A DNA stretch of 64,000 bases from Streptomyces sp. P3 (GTDB lineage Bacteria > Actinomycetota > Actinomycetes > Streptomycetales > Streptomycetaceae). The notes beneath the pieces are model-generated. The model had not been told where the DNA came from. It did no database searches and worked only from the letters and a program-made list of their open reading frames with translations. This document shows positions 9,757-18,603 of this stretch, piece by piece; position 1 is the first letter of the stretch; each line of letters begins with the position of its first letter. Made by a program: the position numbers and the translations under genes. The stretch lies in the NCBI GenBank assembly GCA_016893485.2, contig JAFEKX020000001.1, positions 8,759,501-8,823,500 on the forward strand. Reading direction: 5' to 3'.

Positions 9757-11244
9757 GTGTTGCGTGATCGAATGGGATTGGCGGATGTGCTGGCTGCGGC
9801 GGAGGATGCCGCACCGGTGGACTCTCTCGATGTCGTGGCGCGCAATCTGCGCGACCGGTTCGGTGCGCGGTACGTGTCCTTCCTCTTCGTCGACGTCGTC
9901 GGACGGCGCCTGCTGCGGGTCCATGACACGGCGGTCAGGCAGCAGGAGGGCCGCGCCGAGCAGGTCCCGCTGGCCGGCAGCAGTGTGTACGACGAGGTAC
10001 TGCGCACCCAGAAACTGGTGCGGGCGCCGCAGGAGGGGCAGGGCCAGCGGGTGCTGGCCCCTGTCACCAACCGCGGCGACACCATCGGTGTGCTGGAGAT
10101 GTTCCTGACCCAGGTCACCGAGGACGTGCTGGAGCAGATCGAGGAAGCCGCTCATGCGCTGGCGTACATCATCGTCACCGACCGCCGCTTCACCGACCTC
10201 TACCACTGGGGCAACCGCACCACCGCGGTGAGTCTGGCCGCGGAGATCCAGCGCCAGCTCCTGCCTTCGGCCGCCGCCTGCGAAGCCCCCGAGTTCACTC
10301 TCGCCGGGGCCTTGGTCCCGGCCTCCGACATCGCCGGCGACACCTACGACTACAGCCTCGACCAGGAGACGCTGCATCTGTCCGTCACCGACGCCATGGG
10401 TCACGACGTCAGCGCCTCCCTCATGGCGACCCTCCTGGTCAACGCCTCCCGCGGCGCCCGCCGCGCCGGAGCGGACCTCGCCGAACAGGCTCGCCAGACC
10501 CACCGGGCTCTCGTGGAGCACGGTCGGCGGTCCTTCGCCACCGGCCAGCTGCTGCGCATCGCCCTGGACGGGAGCGGCGCCCAGCTCGTCAACGCCGGCC
10601 ACCCCTGGCCGCTGCGAATGCGCGAGGGCAGGGTCGAGGTCCTGCAGCTCGCAGTGAACCTGCCCTTCGGCGTCACCGGGCACGGCCCCTATCAGGTGCA
10701 GGACCTCGATCTGCGCCCCGGTGACCGCCTCGTGCTCTACACCGACGGCATGCAGGAACGCCAGGCCGAAACCGTCGACCTGCCCCGCCTCATGCGCGCC
10801 ACCGCGACCGAGCACCCACGCGAGGTGGTGCGCACTCTGGTGGCCGCGGTGTCCGACGCCTACAACGGCCTGCCGCCACTGGACGACGCCACCGTCCTGT
10901 GCCTGGACTGGTACGGACCCCAGGGCGAGCGCCCTCGCGGCTCCACCGTGTTCCGGAGTGATCGACAGGAGGAAGGCGGAGAAGAGTTCTCGCGTGCGCT
11001 CGCCGCCCACGCGTCCGTCGAGCGCGCCATCGGAGTGCTCCTCGCGGTCCACGGCGTTTCGCCGGCCGCCGGATTCGAGGTGCTGTACGAAGTTGCCCAG
11101 CGCACCGGCATCCCGCTGCCGTCGGTCGCGGAAACCCTGGTGGCCTGCGCGCTGGGGCAGCCACTGCCCCAGCCGCTGGACCAGGAGCTGAACGCCGCGG
11201 TGCGACGACACACCCGAGCCGACGCCGCGGACCGTCACGGGTAG
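9757..11244 (+). CDS. GAF-SpoIIE (PP2C) phosphatase with C-terminal ANTAR domain
   Basis: A 495-residue intact protein with an N-terminal GAF domain (about 15-150: RFGARYVSFLFVDVVGRRLL...LAPVTNRGDTIGVLEMF). It is followed by a linker helix with AAEIQRQLLPS and a SpoIIE/RsbU-type PP2C domain (about 185-400) with metal ligands in SDIAGDTYDY, TDAMGHDVSA, YTDGMQ and DDATVLCL. The C-terminal 80 residues resemble ANTAR (VERAIGVLLAVHGVSPAAGFEVL). It should dephosphorylate a STAS protein in a partner-switching pathway; the STAS gene follows on the opposite strand. The start GTG has GGGAGG upstream. Joining a PP2C to an ANTAR domain is uncommon. Confidence 0.85.
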   Translation: MLRDRMGLADVLAAAEDAAPVDSLDVVARNLRDRFGARYVSFLFVDVVGRRLLRVHDTAVRQQEGRAEQVPLAGSSVYDEVLRTQKLVRAPQEGQGQRVLAPVTNRGDTIGVLEMFLTQVTEDVLEQIEEAAHALAYIIVTDRRFTDLYHWGNRTTAVSLAAEIQRQLLPSAAACEAPEFTLAGALVPASDIAGDTYDYSLDQETLHLSVTDAMGHDVSASLMATLLVNASRGARRAGADLAEQARQTHRALVEHGRRSFATGQLLRIALDGSGAQLVNAGHPWPLRMREGRVEVLQLAVNLPFGVTGHGPYQVQDLDLRPGDRLVLYTDGMQERQAETVDLPRLMRATATEHPREVVRTLVAAVSDAYNGLPPLDDATVLCLDWYGPQGERPRGSTVFRSDRQEEGGEEFSRALAAHASVERAIGVLLAVHGVSPAAGFEVLYEVAQRTGIPLPSVAETLVACALGQPLPQPLDQELNAAVRRHTRADAADRHG

Positions 11245-11249
11245 GGCGA

Positions 11250-11621
11250 TCAGGGAGCCAGGGCCTGCTCGACGGTGGGATGGCAGGCGATGAGCGTGTC
11301 GAGACCGACTACGTGCAGCAGGCGCACGACGGACTCCCGGGCGCCTGCGATGCGCAGCCACCCCTGAGCGCCGCTCACGCGTTGGTGGACCGTGATGAAG
11401 ACGTTGATTCCGCTGGAGTCCATGAAGGTCACGCCGCGGAGGTCCACCACGATCCGCACACACGCCGTCGCGACGTCCTCGGGCAGCAGCGCTTCGTAGA
11501 AGACGTCCTCGACGTCCTTGTCGATCTGCCCCTGCACGGTGACGACACGGACACCGTCCACCGTGCGGTGTCTGATCGACAGCCGCGACGGCCCGCCTGC
11601 GTGCTCGATGTCCCTCACCAT
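11250..11621 (-). CDS. STAS-domain anti-anti-sigma factor
   Basis: A 123-residue single STAS domain. The phosphorylation-site loop reads GVTFMDSSGINVFI, with the target Ser in DSSG, as in RsbV/SpoIIAA. In the unphosphorylated state it should bind a HATPase anti-sigma kinase and release a sigma factor or other partner. It converges on the GAF-SpoIIE-ANTAR phosphatase with a five-base gap and is divergent from a HATPase gene, so phosphatase, antagonist and kinase lie side by side. Intact. Confidence 0.85.
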   Translation of the reverse strand: MVRDIEHAGGPSRLSIRHRTVDGVRVVTVQGQIDKDVEDVFYEALLPEDVATACVRIVVDLRGVTFMDSSGINVFITVHQRVSGAQGWLRIAGARESVVRLLHVVGLDTLIACHPTVEQALAP

Positions 11622-11789
11622 TCCCTCGGCTATCCCTGACGCTGTCCCCGGAGCAGGGCCTGCACGGAAGATTGTGCCCCACCGCCCCGGCCGGATGCAC
11701 TCGGGTGGCTGCTGATCCGCATGCCTTAGCCATGCATGCAGGGACGGCGGGTAGGCGAGTGCTCATGGACGGGAAACGAGGACGAGTCA

Positions 11790-12269
11790 GTGGGAACGCA
11801 TGCCGACGATGACGGCTCCTCCGTGTCGGGCAGGCACCTGATGCGCACCGAGTACGCCCTGGACGGAGGTGACGGCTGCATCGCGGAAGCCCGCCACCAC
11901 GCCATCGGCTTTCTCGACCGGGCTCGCACCGGCCATGACGTGCAGGTGTCCCAGCGCGCTGTAGACCTCACCCAGCTGGTGGTCAGCGAACTGGTCACCA
12001 ACGCTCTCACGCACGGTTCCGGACCCGTCCTGATGGAGCTGCGCCTCACCAACGACAGGGTCGACGTCGTCGTGCGGGACAGCGACCCCACTCTTCCCGC
12101 TGCCTGGCCGGCTGATCCCGGCAGGATCGGCCGGCACGGCCTGGAGATCGTCAAGGCCGTCGCCGAGGACCTGTTCATCGAGCAGGAGCCGGTGGGCAAG
12201 CGCATCACGGCCCGCATCGCCCTGTCCGACCCCGCCGACGCGCACGTCACCAGCCACCGCCCCTCCTAG
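11790..12269 (+). CDS. RsbW-like ATP-binding protein (HATPase)
   Basis: About 159 residues of the anti-sigma serine-kinase type. The N-box is in LTQLVVSELVTNALTHG, and the G1-like motif comes later (RIGRHGLEIVKAVAEDLFIEQE). A GTG at 11790 is preferred because it has GAGGA seven bases upstream; an upstream ATG at 11736 is possible. It is divergent from the STAS gene and is the likely kinase or anti-sigma partner of that protein. No sigma factor gene is adjacent, so its target may be encoded elsewhere. Many Streptomyces HATPases of this kind are orphan proteins. Confidence 0.8.
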   Translation: MGTHADDDGSSVSGRHLMRTEYALDGGDGCIAEARHHAIGFLDRARTGHDVQVSQRAVDLTQLVVSELVTNALTHGSGPVLMELRLTNDRVDVVVRDSDPTLPAAWPADPGRIGRHGLEIVKAVAEDLFIEQEPVGKRITARIALSDPADAHVTSHRPS

Positions 12270-12485
12270 CGGAGCAGCAGGCGCAGGCGCCTTCCGTTGG
12301 CCGAGCAGACGAACCCGCTCGCACGGCGACCCGGCCCCGGAGTCGACGCGGGTGCCCGGACGACACGGTCGACGACGTCCGACCGATCCGGCCGAGGCCC
12401 AGACGGCCAGTTCCCGAACCGCGGGCAGGGAAGCAGCGCTCGACCTCCCCAGGCAGTGCGCGGCTTCCCCGCCGACGACCGGCGG

Positions 12486-12716
12486 TTACCCCGAGATGAT
12501 CGGCCTATGCGTTTTCCCGGCCGATGGTGGCACCAGGCCGCGACAGTGGACCTCGACGAGAGCGTGGACAACGACTCGGATGGCGGAGCGTCGGCGAGTT
12601 GCTCTGGTGCCCGCGGTCGGGGTGATCTCGATGACCCGCCGGATGTGGTGGGGCAGGTGGGACAGAGACGCGTCCCGTACGGCGTCGTTCGACCCGGCCG
12701 TGTCTGGAGTGCTCAT
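12486..12716 (-). CDS. Short ORF overlapping the SDR stop (ATGA)
   Basis: A 76-residue frame whose ATG overlaps the stop of the SDR gene as ATGA, an arrangement seen in translational coupling. It contains SHLPHHIRRVIEITP and a basic middle part but no recognisable domain, and may be the start of a gene broken by an indel. The sequence between its end and 12270 holds no other supported gene. Confidence 0.25.
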   Translation of the reverse strand: MSTPDTAGSNDAVRDASLSHLPHHIRRVIEITPTAGTRATRRRSAIRVVVHALVEVHCRGLVPPSAGKTHRPIISG

Positions 12717-13375
12717 ACGGTCGTGGCCTGAAGGGTGGGGCCGAGGAGGAGTCCGCCGTCGCTGACGTACTCCGACCCCGTGATGAACGACGCGTCCGCT
12801 GACGTGAGGAACAGGAGAAGGCGGCTGACGTCGGTCGGCTCCCCGAGCCCGGGGACGGCGAACGGCTCGGGTGAGTAGAAGTCGGCGATCGCCGCGACCG
12901 CGCCGGCTGCCGGCTCGTGGATGAAGGGGGTCGAGATCACGCCGGGGTGGATGGTGTTCACCCGGATGTGGTCGCGGCCGAGCTCGATTGCCGCCGTTTG
13001 GGTGAGGCCTCGTATGGCCCACTTGCTGGCGACGTACGGCGCGTAGTGAGCCGTGCCGCCCAGGGCCATGGTGGAGGCGACGTTGACGATGGCTCCCCCC
13101 GCCGCGCGGCGCAGAGCGGGGACCGCCCCTTGATGCCGAGGAAGGTCCCCGTGAGGTTGACGTCGAGGATGCGCGACCACGTGGCCTGCTCCGTGTCTTC
13201 GATGGTCGCGGGCGAATTCTGCACCCCCGCGTTGTTGACGAGCACGTTCAGGGCGCCGAAGGGCTCTCGGCGGCCAGCACGGCGGCCGACCAGGAGTCCT
13301 CGTCGGTGACGTCGAGGCGGGCGAAGCGAGCGCGGGTCCCGAGTTCGTCGGCGAGTCTTCTGGCCGACACTCCTG
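12713..13375 (-). pseudogene. SDR oxidoreductase lacking its N-terminus
   Basis: The body of a classical SDR: LNVLVNNAGVQNSPATIEDTE (NAG motif; break near 13250), LDVNLTGTFLGIKG, catalytic VNVASTMALGG...YVASKWAIRGL (S, Y, K), IHPGVISTPF and a C-terminus ending SEYVSDGG. The frame shifts near 13130 and 13250. What is missing is the first 40 or so residues with the TGxxxGxG cofactor loop. The match begins abruptly at ARRLADELG near 13370, and the DNA beyond reads as the 3' end of a different gene on the plus strand. The gene therefore lacks its start and NAD-binding loop and should be inactive unless the assembly is wrong. Confidence 0.65.
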
Positions 13376-13489
13376 GTGTCCAGCTGGGAGGTGAGCGCCG
13401 AACGCGTCGCTCAGGTGGTCGACGAGGCCGTCCGCACCATCGCCGCCCGGTATGCCGTGACTGGACCAGGGGCGTCCGCCAAGGACTGA
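13355..13489 (+). pseudogene. 3' remnant of a plus-strand gene, possibly a TetR-type regulator
   Basis: The plus strand reads VFWPTLLVSSWEVSAERVA and QVVDEAVRTIAARYAVTG, then stops at 13487-13489. The helical, Glu/Arg-rich character resembles the last helices of a TetR-like regulator, but the fragment is too short for a sure call. It starts exactly where the minus-strand SDR loses its N-terminus, as if a divergent regulator/SDR pair had lost both 5' ends in one deletion. Confidence 0.3.
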
Positions 13490-13603
13490 GTCACGCCGCC
13501 ACCAAAGGAGTTGACGCCTACGCGATCGAGGCCGTCGGTGCCAGGGCGTTCGCAGGTCATCTCGAAGCATCTCGGAGCCGGCGAGTTCCGCGCGTCCGTC
13601 TCG

Positions 13604-14059
13604 TCAGCACTTCTCCGGCGCCGAAAGGATCCCGATGAACCAGGAATCCACAGCCCTGCTCTTCCGGTAGAAGGTGTTCGGCTGCACCGGATCGCACAAC
13701 GCAACCAAGACGGCACCTTCCGGCAGCTCCACGGCCCTCCGGAACGAACTGGTCCTGCTTGCCCGGAAGCGAATTACCACAAATTCCATGTCATGGAAAC
13801 CAGGCGCAAGTTCGACGAATTTCGGCGCTTTGGCGAAGCGGTCCCGAGAACAGATCTTCTGGCCGCTCTCGCGGATGGACACGATCCCTGCTTTGTCGGT
13901 GAAGCTTCGGATCGGCTCTCTGATCTGAGCAACCAGTAGAACCCCGTCCTGCCGCTCCTCTGCACCCTGCGCAGGAGCTTTCTGGCACGCCAAGGCATCC
14001 GCTCCACTTCGTCGAGGGTTCTCACCGAGTGGGATGCGCGGGACCTCTTCATGATCCAA
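13604..14059 (-). CDS. Hypothetical protein in a lower-GC patch
   Basis: A 151-residue frame with no family I recognise. Its second half has a plausible protein-like alternation (KFVELAPGFHDMEFVVIRF, VELPEGAVLVALCDPV, SWFIGIL). Codon use is less GC-rich than neighbours, with many A/T-ending codons such as GAA, CTT, TTT and GTA, suggesting transfer or relaxed selection. A competing plus-strand frame (13511-13939) overlaps and cannot be excluded. Confidence 0.35.
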   Translation of the reverse strand: MDHEEVPRIPLGENPRRSGADALACQKAPAQGAEERQDGVLLVAQIREPIRSFTDKAGIVSIRESGQKICSRDRFAKAPKFVELAPGFHDMEFVVIRFRASRTSSFRRAVELPEGAVLVALCDPVQPNTFYRKSRAVDSWFIGILSAPEKC

Positions 14060-14071
14060 ATTCCCTCGCGC

Positions 14072-14427
14072 CTAGGGTAATTGCGGCGATCCATCCTGGA
14101 CTGGATGCCCAGAGTGAAGGCGAATCAGGCGGGCAACTTCCCCATCTGCAACGGCATCCGGAACTACGTCGGCGGCCCCAAAACCGGCCCGGCAGTCGTT
14201 CGCCATGAACTGGCCCAGTCGGATCGAGTCAGTTGACGCCACTTGCTGCGGCAACTACCGCATCACTGGCCAGCGTTGCAGCCTCACGGTTCATCAAGTC
14301 GCCGTACGCGCCGGCTAGCCGGGGTCCTCCGACCACGCCTACATACAGGTCTACGGCTTCGACGGGCGCGCCGCTCACCGTCCGCGGCGGCACCGCGCCG
14401 AGCAACTGGATCTCCCATCGCCCCATG
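14072..14427 (-). CDS. Hypothetical protein, probably frame-interrupted
   Basis: Two consecutive minus-strand frames, 14427 to 14229 (beginning MGRWEIQLLGAVPPRTVSG) and 14254 to 14072 (VASTDSIRLGQFMANDCRAG), overlap around 14240 and may be one protein split by an indel. Neither has a recognisable domain. It shares the lower-GC composition of the preceding gene, and together they form an anonymous patch between the SDR scar and the TetR gene. Confidence 0.3.
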
Positions 14428-14581
14428 ACGTAGGCCTTGGTCTTCTGTGCTCGCCGACGGGCAGCGGGCCGCACACCCGGCAGCTGCTGCTCAGCCCGTA
14501 CCGCCCTCGGCGAACCGCTCGTCGCCAGCCCCGTTGTCGCCGGGGATTTGACGTGTGCGGCCCGGCAGCCCTGCACCCCAG

Positions 14582-15219
14582 TCAGCGCCCGGCGTCGCCA
14601 TCCCCGCGAAACGCCCCCGCCACCACGGGAACGAGCTGCCGTTCGATCTGCTCGGCCGACATCGTGGCCAGTTCGGCGCCGATGGGGACAGGGCGAGCCA
14701 GTTCAGCATGCCGGCGGCGCATCGTGTGCGGAAGATCAGTTCCTGCTCGTCGACTCCGGGAATGTTCGGCTTCAGCACGCGGAGGGCGTCCTGGCGGCTC
14801 TTGTCGAACTTGGCGGTCAGCCGCTCCCACCCCTGCGGCGGTTCGATGCCGACGCGTGCCACGGTCCGCATGACGGCCAGGTCCTGTCCGCCGGCCGCGA
14901 GCGCACGCATCATCGGCCCGGCGAAGGCCGCCGCCACCTCCTGGAGTGTCGCGGTGGGGCCGAGGGAGTCGAGTGCCTCCATCTGCGCGTCCAGATACCG
15001 CTCCAGCGCGTGCTCGATCGCGGAGTCGCACAGGGCCTTCAGCGACCCGAAGTGGTAACTCACCGCGGCGACATTGGCTCCGGCGCGCTCGGTGATCTCG
15101 CGGAGCGTCAAGCCGTCCTGGCCTCGCTGGGAGATCAACTCCAGGGCGGCCGCCTGCAGACCGTCCCGCGTGCGCTGACCGGCCTCGCGGCGCAGGTCCG
15201 TCTTTTCCGCCTGTGTCAT
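14582..15219 (-). CDS. TetR/AcrR family repressor
   Basis: About 211 residues. The N-terminal HTH (about 12-58) is GLQAAALELISQRGQDGLTLREITERAGANVAAVSYHFGSLKALCDSAIE, shown here in pieces: ALELISQRG, ITERAG, VSYHFGS. A helical ligand domain follows. A small indel near 14690 moves the end into the next frame, giving MSAEQIERQLVPVVAGAF and a stop at 14582. The gene is divergent from a secreted SnoaL-like gene. Three copies of a 16-bp palindrome lie in the region between, one at its own start, so autoregulation and control of the neighbour are likely. The ligand is unknown. Confidence 0.85.
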
Positions 15220-15222
15220 GCC

Positions 15223-15250
15223 ATGTACTCAAGCAGACGCTTGAGTACAT
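15223..15250. promoter_or_regulatory. Operator at the tetR start
   Basis: Perfect inverted repeat: ATGTACTCAAGC (15223-15234), four-base spacer AGAC, then GCTTGAGTACAT (15239-15250). It abuts the ATG of the TetR gene, ending four bases from it. Its core TCAAGC-N4-GCTTGA recurs twice more before the divergent gene, so this is the probable autoregulatory site. Confidence 0.8.
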
Positions 15251-15340
15251 TGTCAACGGCCGCCAGACCCCCGTCGATATGCCCTGACCAGCCACGATGC
15301 GGTCGCCCGCGCATACTGCCGGATCGCGCTACCCCGGAAC

Positions 15341-15397
15341 TCAAACAGTTGCTTGACAGGGTCAGGCTGCCGTTCATAAAGTCAAGCGAGCGTTTGA
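15341..15397 (+). promoter_or_regulatory. Promoter with two flanking TetR operators
   Basis: TCAAACAGTTGCTTGA (15341-15356) and TCAAGCGAGCGTTTGA (15382-15397) are two copies of TCAARC-N4-GYTTGA. Between and overlapping them is a good promoter: TTGACA at 15353-15358, 18 bases, then TAAAGT at 15377-15382. The first operator overlaps the -35 and the second abuts the -10, so bound TetR would block RNA polymerase. Confidence 0.75.
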
Positions 15398-15468
15398 ATT
15401 ACTAGGTCCCCGAGACGCGCCGCCACGACGGATCTCGGATGCCGGGAACCGACCTGAAGGAAAACGAC

Positions 15469-16123
15469 ATGAAGCTGCTCAGCCGGAAGTCGATCACCGC
15501 CGCGACCGCGGTAGCTGTCCTGGGTGGTCTCTCCATCGCCGCCGTGCCGTCGAAGGCGGCAAGCCCCGTTCACCACAGGGCGGGGGCATGATGACGACAC
15601 GGCCGCCCCGACCCTGACCGCACGCCAACTGGCCGAACTGCCGCTCACCGACCGCCACTTGACCAAGCACGAGAAGGCCAACCTCGCGATCGTCCTGCGC
15701 GATTACTACGTGGCGGAGGGCGCCCACATAGACGTCCCGACGTTCGTCAACAGCTTCGCCAAGGACGGCGTCTTCAACGACATGGTCGCCGGTCAGGCCT
15801 ACCGGGGCGACGCGCTCGGCAACGTACTGCCGTACATGAAGGGTCTCTTCTCCGACGTCCACCGGGACCTCAAGCGCATCACCGTGAACGGCGACACCAT
15901 CAGCATCGAGCTGTCGATCCAGGGCACCTTCGACGGTCAACTCCAGGCGCCGACGGGCGGCTTCGTCAAGGGCAACGGCCAGAGGGTCGACGCGCCGACC
16001 GCCGACTTCTGGTACCTGAAGAACGGCAAGGTCACGGCGTTCAACTGCTTCGTCGGCTACTCGAAGATGTACTCCGATATGGGCGTGAACTTCGACTGGT
16101 CCTCGGCCGTCAACAAGCACTGA
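15469..16123 (+). CDS. Secreted SnoaL-like (NTF2-fold) protein
   Basis: About 218 residues. The ATG at 15469 with GAAGGA upstream encodes a signal peptide (KKxx-free but basic: MKLLSRKSITAATAVAVLGG, ending near AVPSKAAS). After a G run near 15585 the frame shifts, and the mature part carries TARQLAELPLTDRHL, an NTF2/SnoaL-like core (YYVAEGAHIDVPTFVNSFAKDGVFNDMVAG, given in part) and DFWYLKNGKVTAFNCFVGYS. Such folds serve as small-molecule isomerases, hydrolases or binding proteins; the export signal argues for an extracellular or periplasm-like role. It is controlled by the divergent TetR. Confidence 0.75.
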
Positions 16124-16499
16124 GTCGTCCTACGGCGGGTGAGGCACGGGCACTACCACCTACGCCTCGCCCGCCGACGCGTAGTCGTGAACCGAGCTGT
16201 GCGCTTTTCCCGGGGAGATGCGGCCACTGCTGGAACGGCGAGACCTGGCGTCGCTGACATACCGTCAATCAAGCCTCCCGAGGTTGAGTTCGATCGTGCG
16301 GGCAACCTCGGCGGCGGCGCGGACACCGCGAGCTCCACCCCCATTCGAGAGTCCCGCCGAGGAGTTCGACGAGCGGGCCGGACACGGCCGTAGGACCGGC
16401 AGCAGGCACGGAAACGGCCGACGACGCTCCACGGCTCGGACGGCCGGCTCCGTCCAGGCGGGGACTCGGCCGACTCTCGCGGTGCAGGGCCCGACCCTG
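16124..16499. other. Intergenic stretch without a supported gene
   Basis: Between the SnoaL-like gene and the LLM remnant I find no frame with a credible start and domain. It may contain unrecognisable debris of the lost 5' part of the LLM gene. Confidence 0.35.
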
Positions 16500-16849
16500 G
16501 TGACGGCCAACACCCCGCGGGTGAGGCGTTGGCTAGTCGGCCACGCCGACGGTCCCGTCCAAGTGGCCGAGAGCTGGCGCCAGTTGTGGGACCTCGCCGC
16601 CGAGCGGGGCCGAATCCGCCCGCTGCGGACGGTCGTACGGGTGAACCTGGACTACGCCGCCAAGCGGTACGAGGGGCAGGACCGTCAGCCCTTCCAGGGC
16701 GCTGTCCATCAGCTCGTCACCGACCTGATGGCGTACGCCGAGATCGGCCTCGATGAGTTCTGGTCGACCTCGTGGCCGAGCGCGACGCGCACGAACTGAA
16801 GGACGTGGCCGCCGAGGTGTATTCGACGGCCCGCACGGCCGGTTTCTGA
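16500..16849 (+). pseudogene. 3' remnant of an LLM-class F420-dependent oxidoreductase
   Basis: The C-terminal portion of a luciferase-like monooxygenase: ANTPRVRRWLVGHADG (the usual G-x-TPRA region), WRQLWDLAAERGR, RVNLDYAAKRYEG, PFQGAVHQLVTDLMAYAEIGLDEF. After an indel near 16770 it ends LVDLVAERDAHELKDVAAE...TARTAGF with TGA at 16847. The first two thirds are absent; sequence from 16124 to about 16500 gives no LLM match. It looks like a truncated gene. Confidence 0.6.
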
Positions 16850-16930
16850 CCGCTGACCGCTGCCACCTCCTTACTGACGGCGGGTTTCCATCTGGCTCTG
16901 CATACCCAGAGCCAGACGTATGCTGAACGC

Positions 16931-17439
16931 ATGGGAGTAGCCGCACACAGCGAACCGGACCAGCCCGTCATGACCCTGACCGGGGCCTTCGCCGAGCGCG
17001 ATGCCTGGACGGCGAAGGGCTGGTGCTCGATCGAACGTGCCCTCGAAGTCGTCGGGACCCGCTCCGCGATGATCCTCCTGCGGGAGATGTACTACGGCGC
17101 CACCCGCTTCGAGGAACTGGTGCGGCGCACCGGGCTGAGCGAGGCGGTCACCGCAGGCCGCCTCAAGCAACTGGTCGAGGACGGACTGCTGGCACGGCGC
17201 CCCTACCAAGAGCCGGGGCACGCACACGTTCCGCCTATGTGCTCACCGACCGCGGCCGAGCGCTCTTCCCTCTTCTCGTGGCTCTCGCGGAGTGGGGCAG
17301 GGGCCAGAGCTCACCGGACAAGGGCGTGGAGTTCGTGCACGCCGACTGTGGGGGCCGCCTCAGCGCGGGTGTCAGCTGCGACCACGGACATGACGTGCCG
17401 CTGGCCGAGGCCGAAGCCCGGATCATCCGCAGCAAATGA
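16931..17439 (+). CDS. HxlR-type winged-helix transcriptional regulator
   Basis: About 169 residues. The HxlR fold is clear: WCSIERALEVVGTRSAMILLREMYYGATRFEELVRRTGLSEAV (quoted in part), TAGRLKQLVEDGLLARRPYQEPG, then after an indel near 17218 SAYVLTDRGRALFPLLVALAEWG. A Cys/His-bearing tail follows (FVHADCGGRLSAGVSCDHGH), which could bind metal or sense redox. It sits just after the LLM oxidoreductase remnant, a common HxlR target, so it may have lost its regulated gene. Confidence 0.8.
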
Positions 17440-17586
17440 TCCCAGCCCACGCAGGAAGACAGCGGGCCAAGGCACGGAGCACTCGCTGACACACGACTCC
17501 GGCGAGACGCGCGCGTGCTCAGTGTGCGGACCGTCAACCGCGCAGTGTGGACACTATGGCCGTCCGCCGAACTACGCGAGGCGTGA

Positions 17587-18150
17587 TCAACGGCGTGGCA
17601 GGCGCCCCGCAGACGTCATCTCGACCCACCCCGGATGCCGCTCATGCCGCTCATGCCGCTCAAGCCGCGCAAACGCCAGTCGGTCATCGATCGCGGGCAG
17701 CGCCAGCACTGCGTCGATCACCGAACCGCCCCCGAATGAGAGGCTCGCGCCCAAGCCCTTGAGGATGCGAAGCATCGCGGTGTTCCGGCGGTCGACCGTG
17801 CCGGTGATGGCCGTCGCGCCAATCCGATGGGCCTGCGTACGTGCATGGCGTACGAGTGCGGTCCCCAGCCTTCTGTTCTGCCATGGGTCCTCGATCAGAA
17901 GACCGAGATCGGCGGAGTCGCCCCCTGCGGAACCGACAAGCTGGAGCACCGCTATCAGGCGTTCGGGAGATGCGGGGGAGTAGGTCACCCACGTGAGGGC
18001 GGTGCCTCCGTTCGTCATGTGCTGCCATTCACCCGGCGTGAGCCCGGTCCGGGTGCCCAGGTAGCGCCTATAGAGGGATCCTTGCGAGCACTGGCTGTGG
18101 AGATCGTTCACCGCGGCCAGTTCGTCGGCGGCTGCCGGCCGCGTAAGCAT
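17587..18150 (-). CDS. GNAT family N-acetyltransferase
   Basis: About 187 residues from the ATG at 18150 (MLTRPAAADELAAVNDLHSQ). A GNAT core is visible: SLYRRYLG, ADLGLLIEDPWQNRRLGTALVRHA (motif A: the QNRRLGTA acetyl-CoA loop) and ITGTVDRRNTAMLRILKGLG (motif B). An upstream in-frame extension to 18339 is possible but looks non-conserved. Near the C-terminus a 9-bp tandem repeat encodes HERHERH. Substrate unknown. Confidence 0.7.
   Translation of the reverse strand: MLTRPAAADELAAVNDLHSQCSQGSLYRRYLGTRTGLTPGEWQHMTNGGTALTWVTYSPASPERLIAVLQLVGSAGGDSADLGLLIEDPWQNRRLGTALVRHARTQAHRIGATAITGTVDRRNTAMLRILKGLGASLSFGGGSVIDAVLALPAIDDRLAFARLERHERHERHPGWVEMTSAGRLPRR
17635..17661. repeat. Three tandem 9-bp units in the GNAT gene
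   Basis: ATGCCGCTC is repeated exactly three times, followed by a degenerate copy. It lies in frame near the C-terminus of the acetyltransferase and adds His-Glu-Arg-type residues. A slippage-prone, in-frame length polymorphism is possible. Confidence 0.7.
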
Positions 18151-18603
18151 CCCGGTGGGCCCGTGCAGGAATTCCTCGTCCACTGCGGACGAGGCGTTCT
18201 CGGAGTGGAGCACTGGCGATTCACCTGCTTCGTTGTGGACGCCGTTCAGGCCCTCGGTTCGGTGATGCGCCCCTTGGTGGGGTCGTACGCACGCGGCAGA
18301 TCCGAGCTGTGCCGCCCGTGGCCGTCTCGCGAGGATCAAGAAGTCGGTCGCACGCCAACGCCGGGACGGTGACGGGCCGTTGCGGCGGTCGAACCGGACA
18401 ACCGAGGCTCACCCTCGACGCTACCCTCTGACTCTGGAAAACACTAGCCAGGTGTCTATGTTGTCGCGCCTCAAGGGCGGCGTGTCCGAAGTCGCCCGGG
18501 CCTCGACATCGCAACCCGCCCGCCCCGCGGAAGGCCGGTACGCACACCACGACCTCGATCGCCGGCTCCAGCTCCAGGGCGGGACCGTACCGGAGGCTGA
18601 CCT
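18151..18603. other. Intergenic region between GNAT and MFS genes
   Basis: About 450 bases. A minus-strand frame beginning at 18610 (MSKVSLRYGPALELEPAIEV) might be the start of a divergent regulator, but after about 45 residues it turns into arginine/proline-rich shadow sequence. I do not call a gene. Confidence 0.35.
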
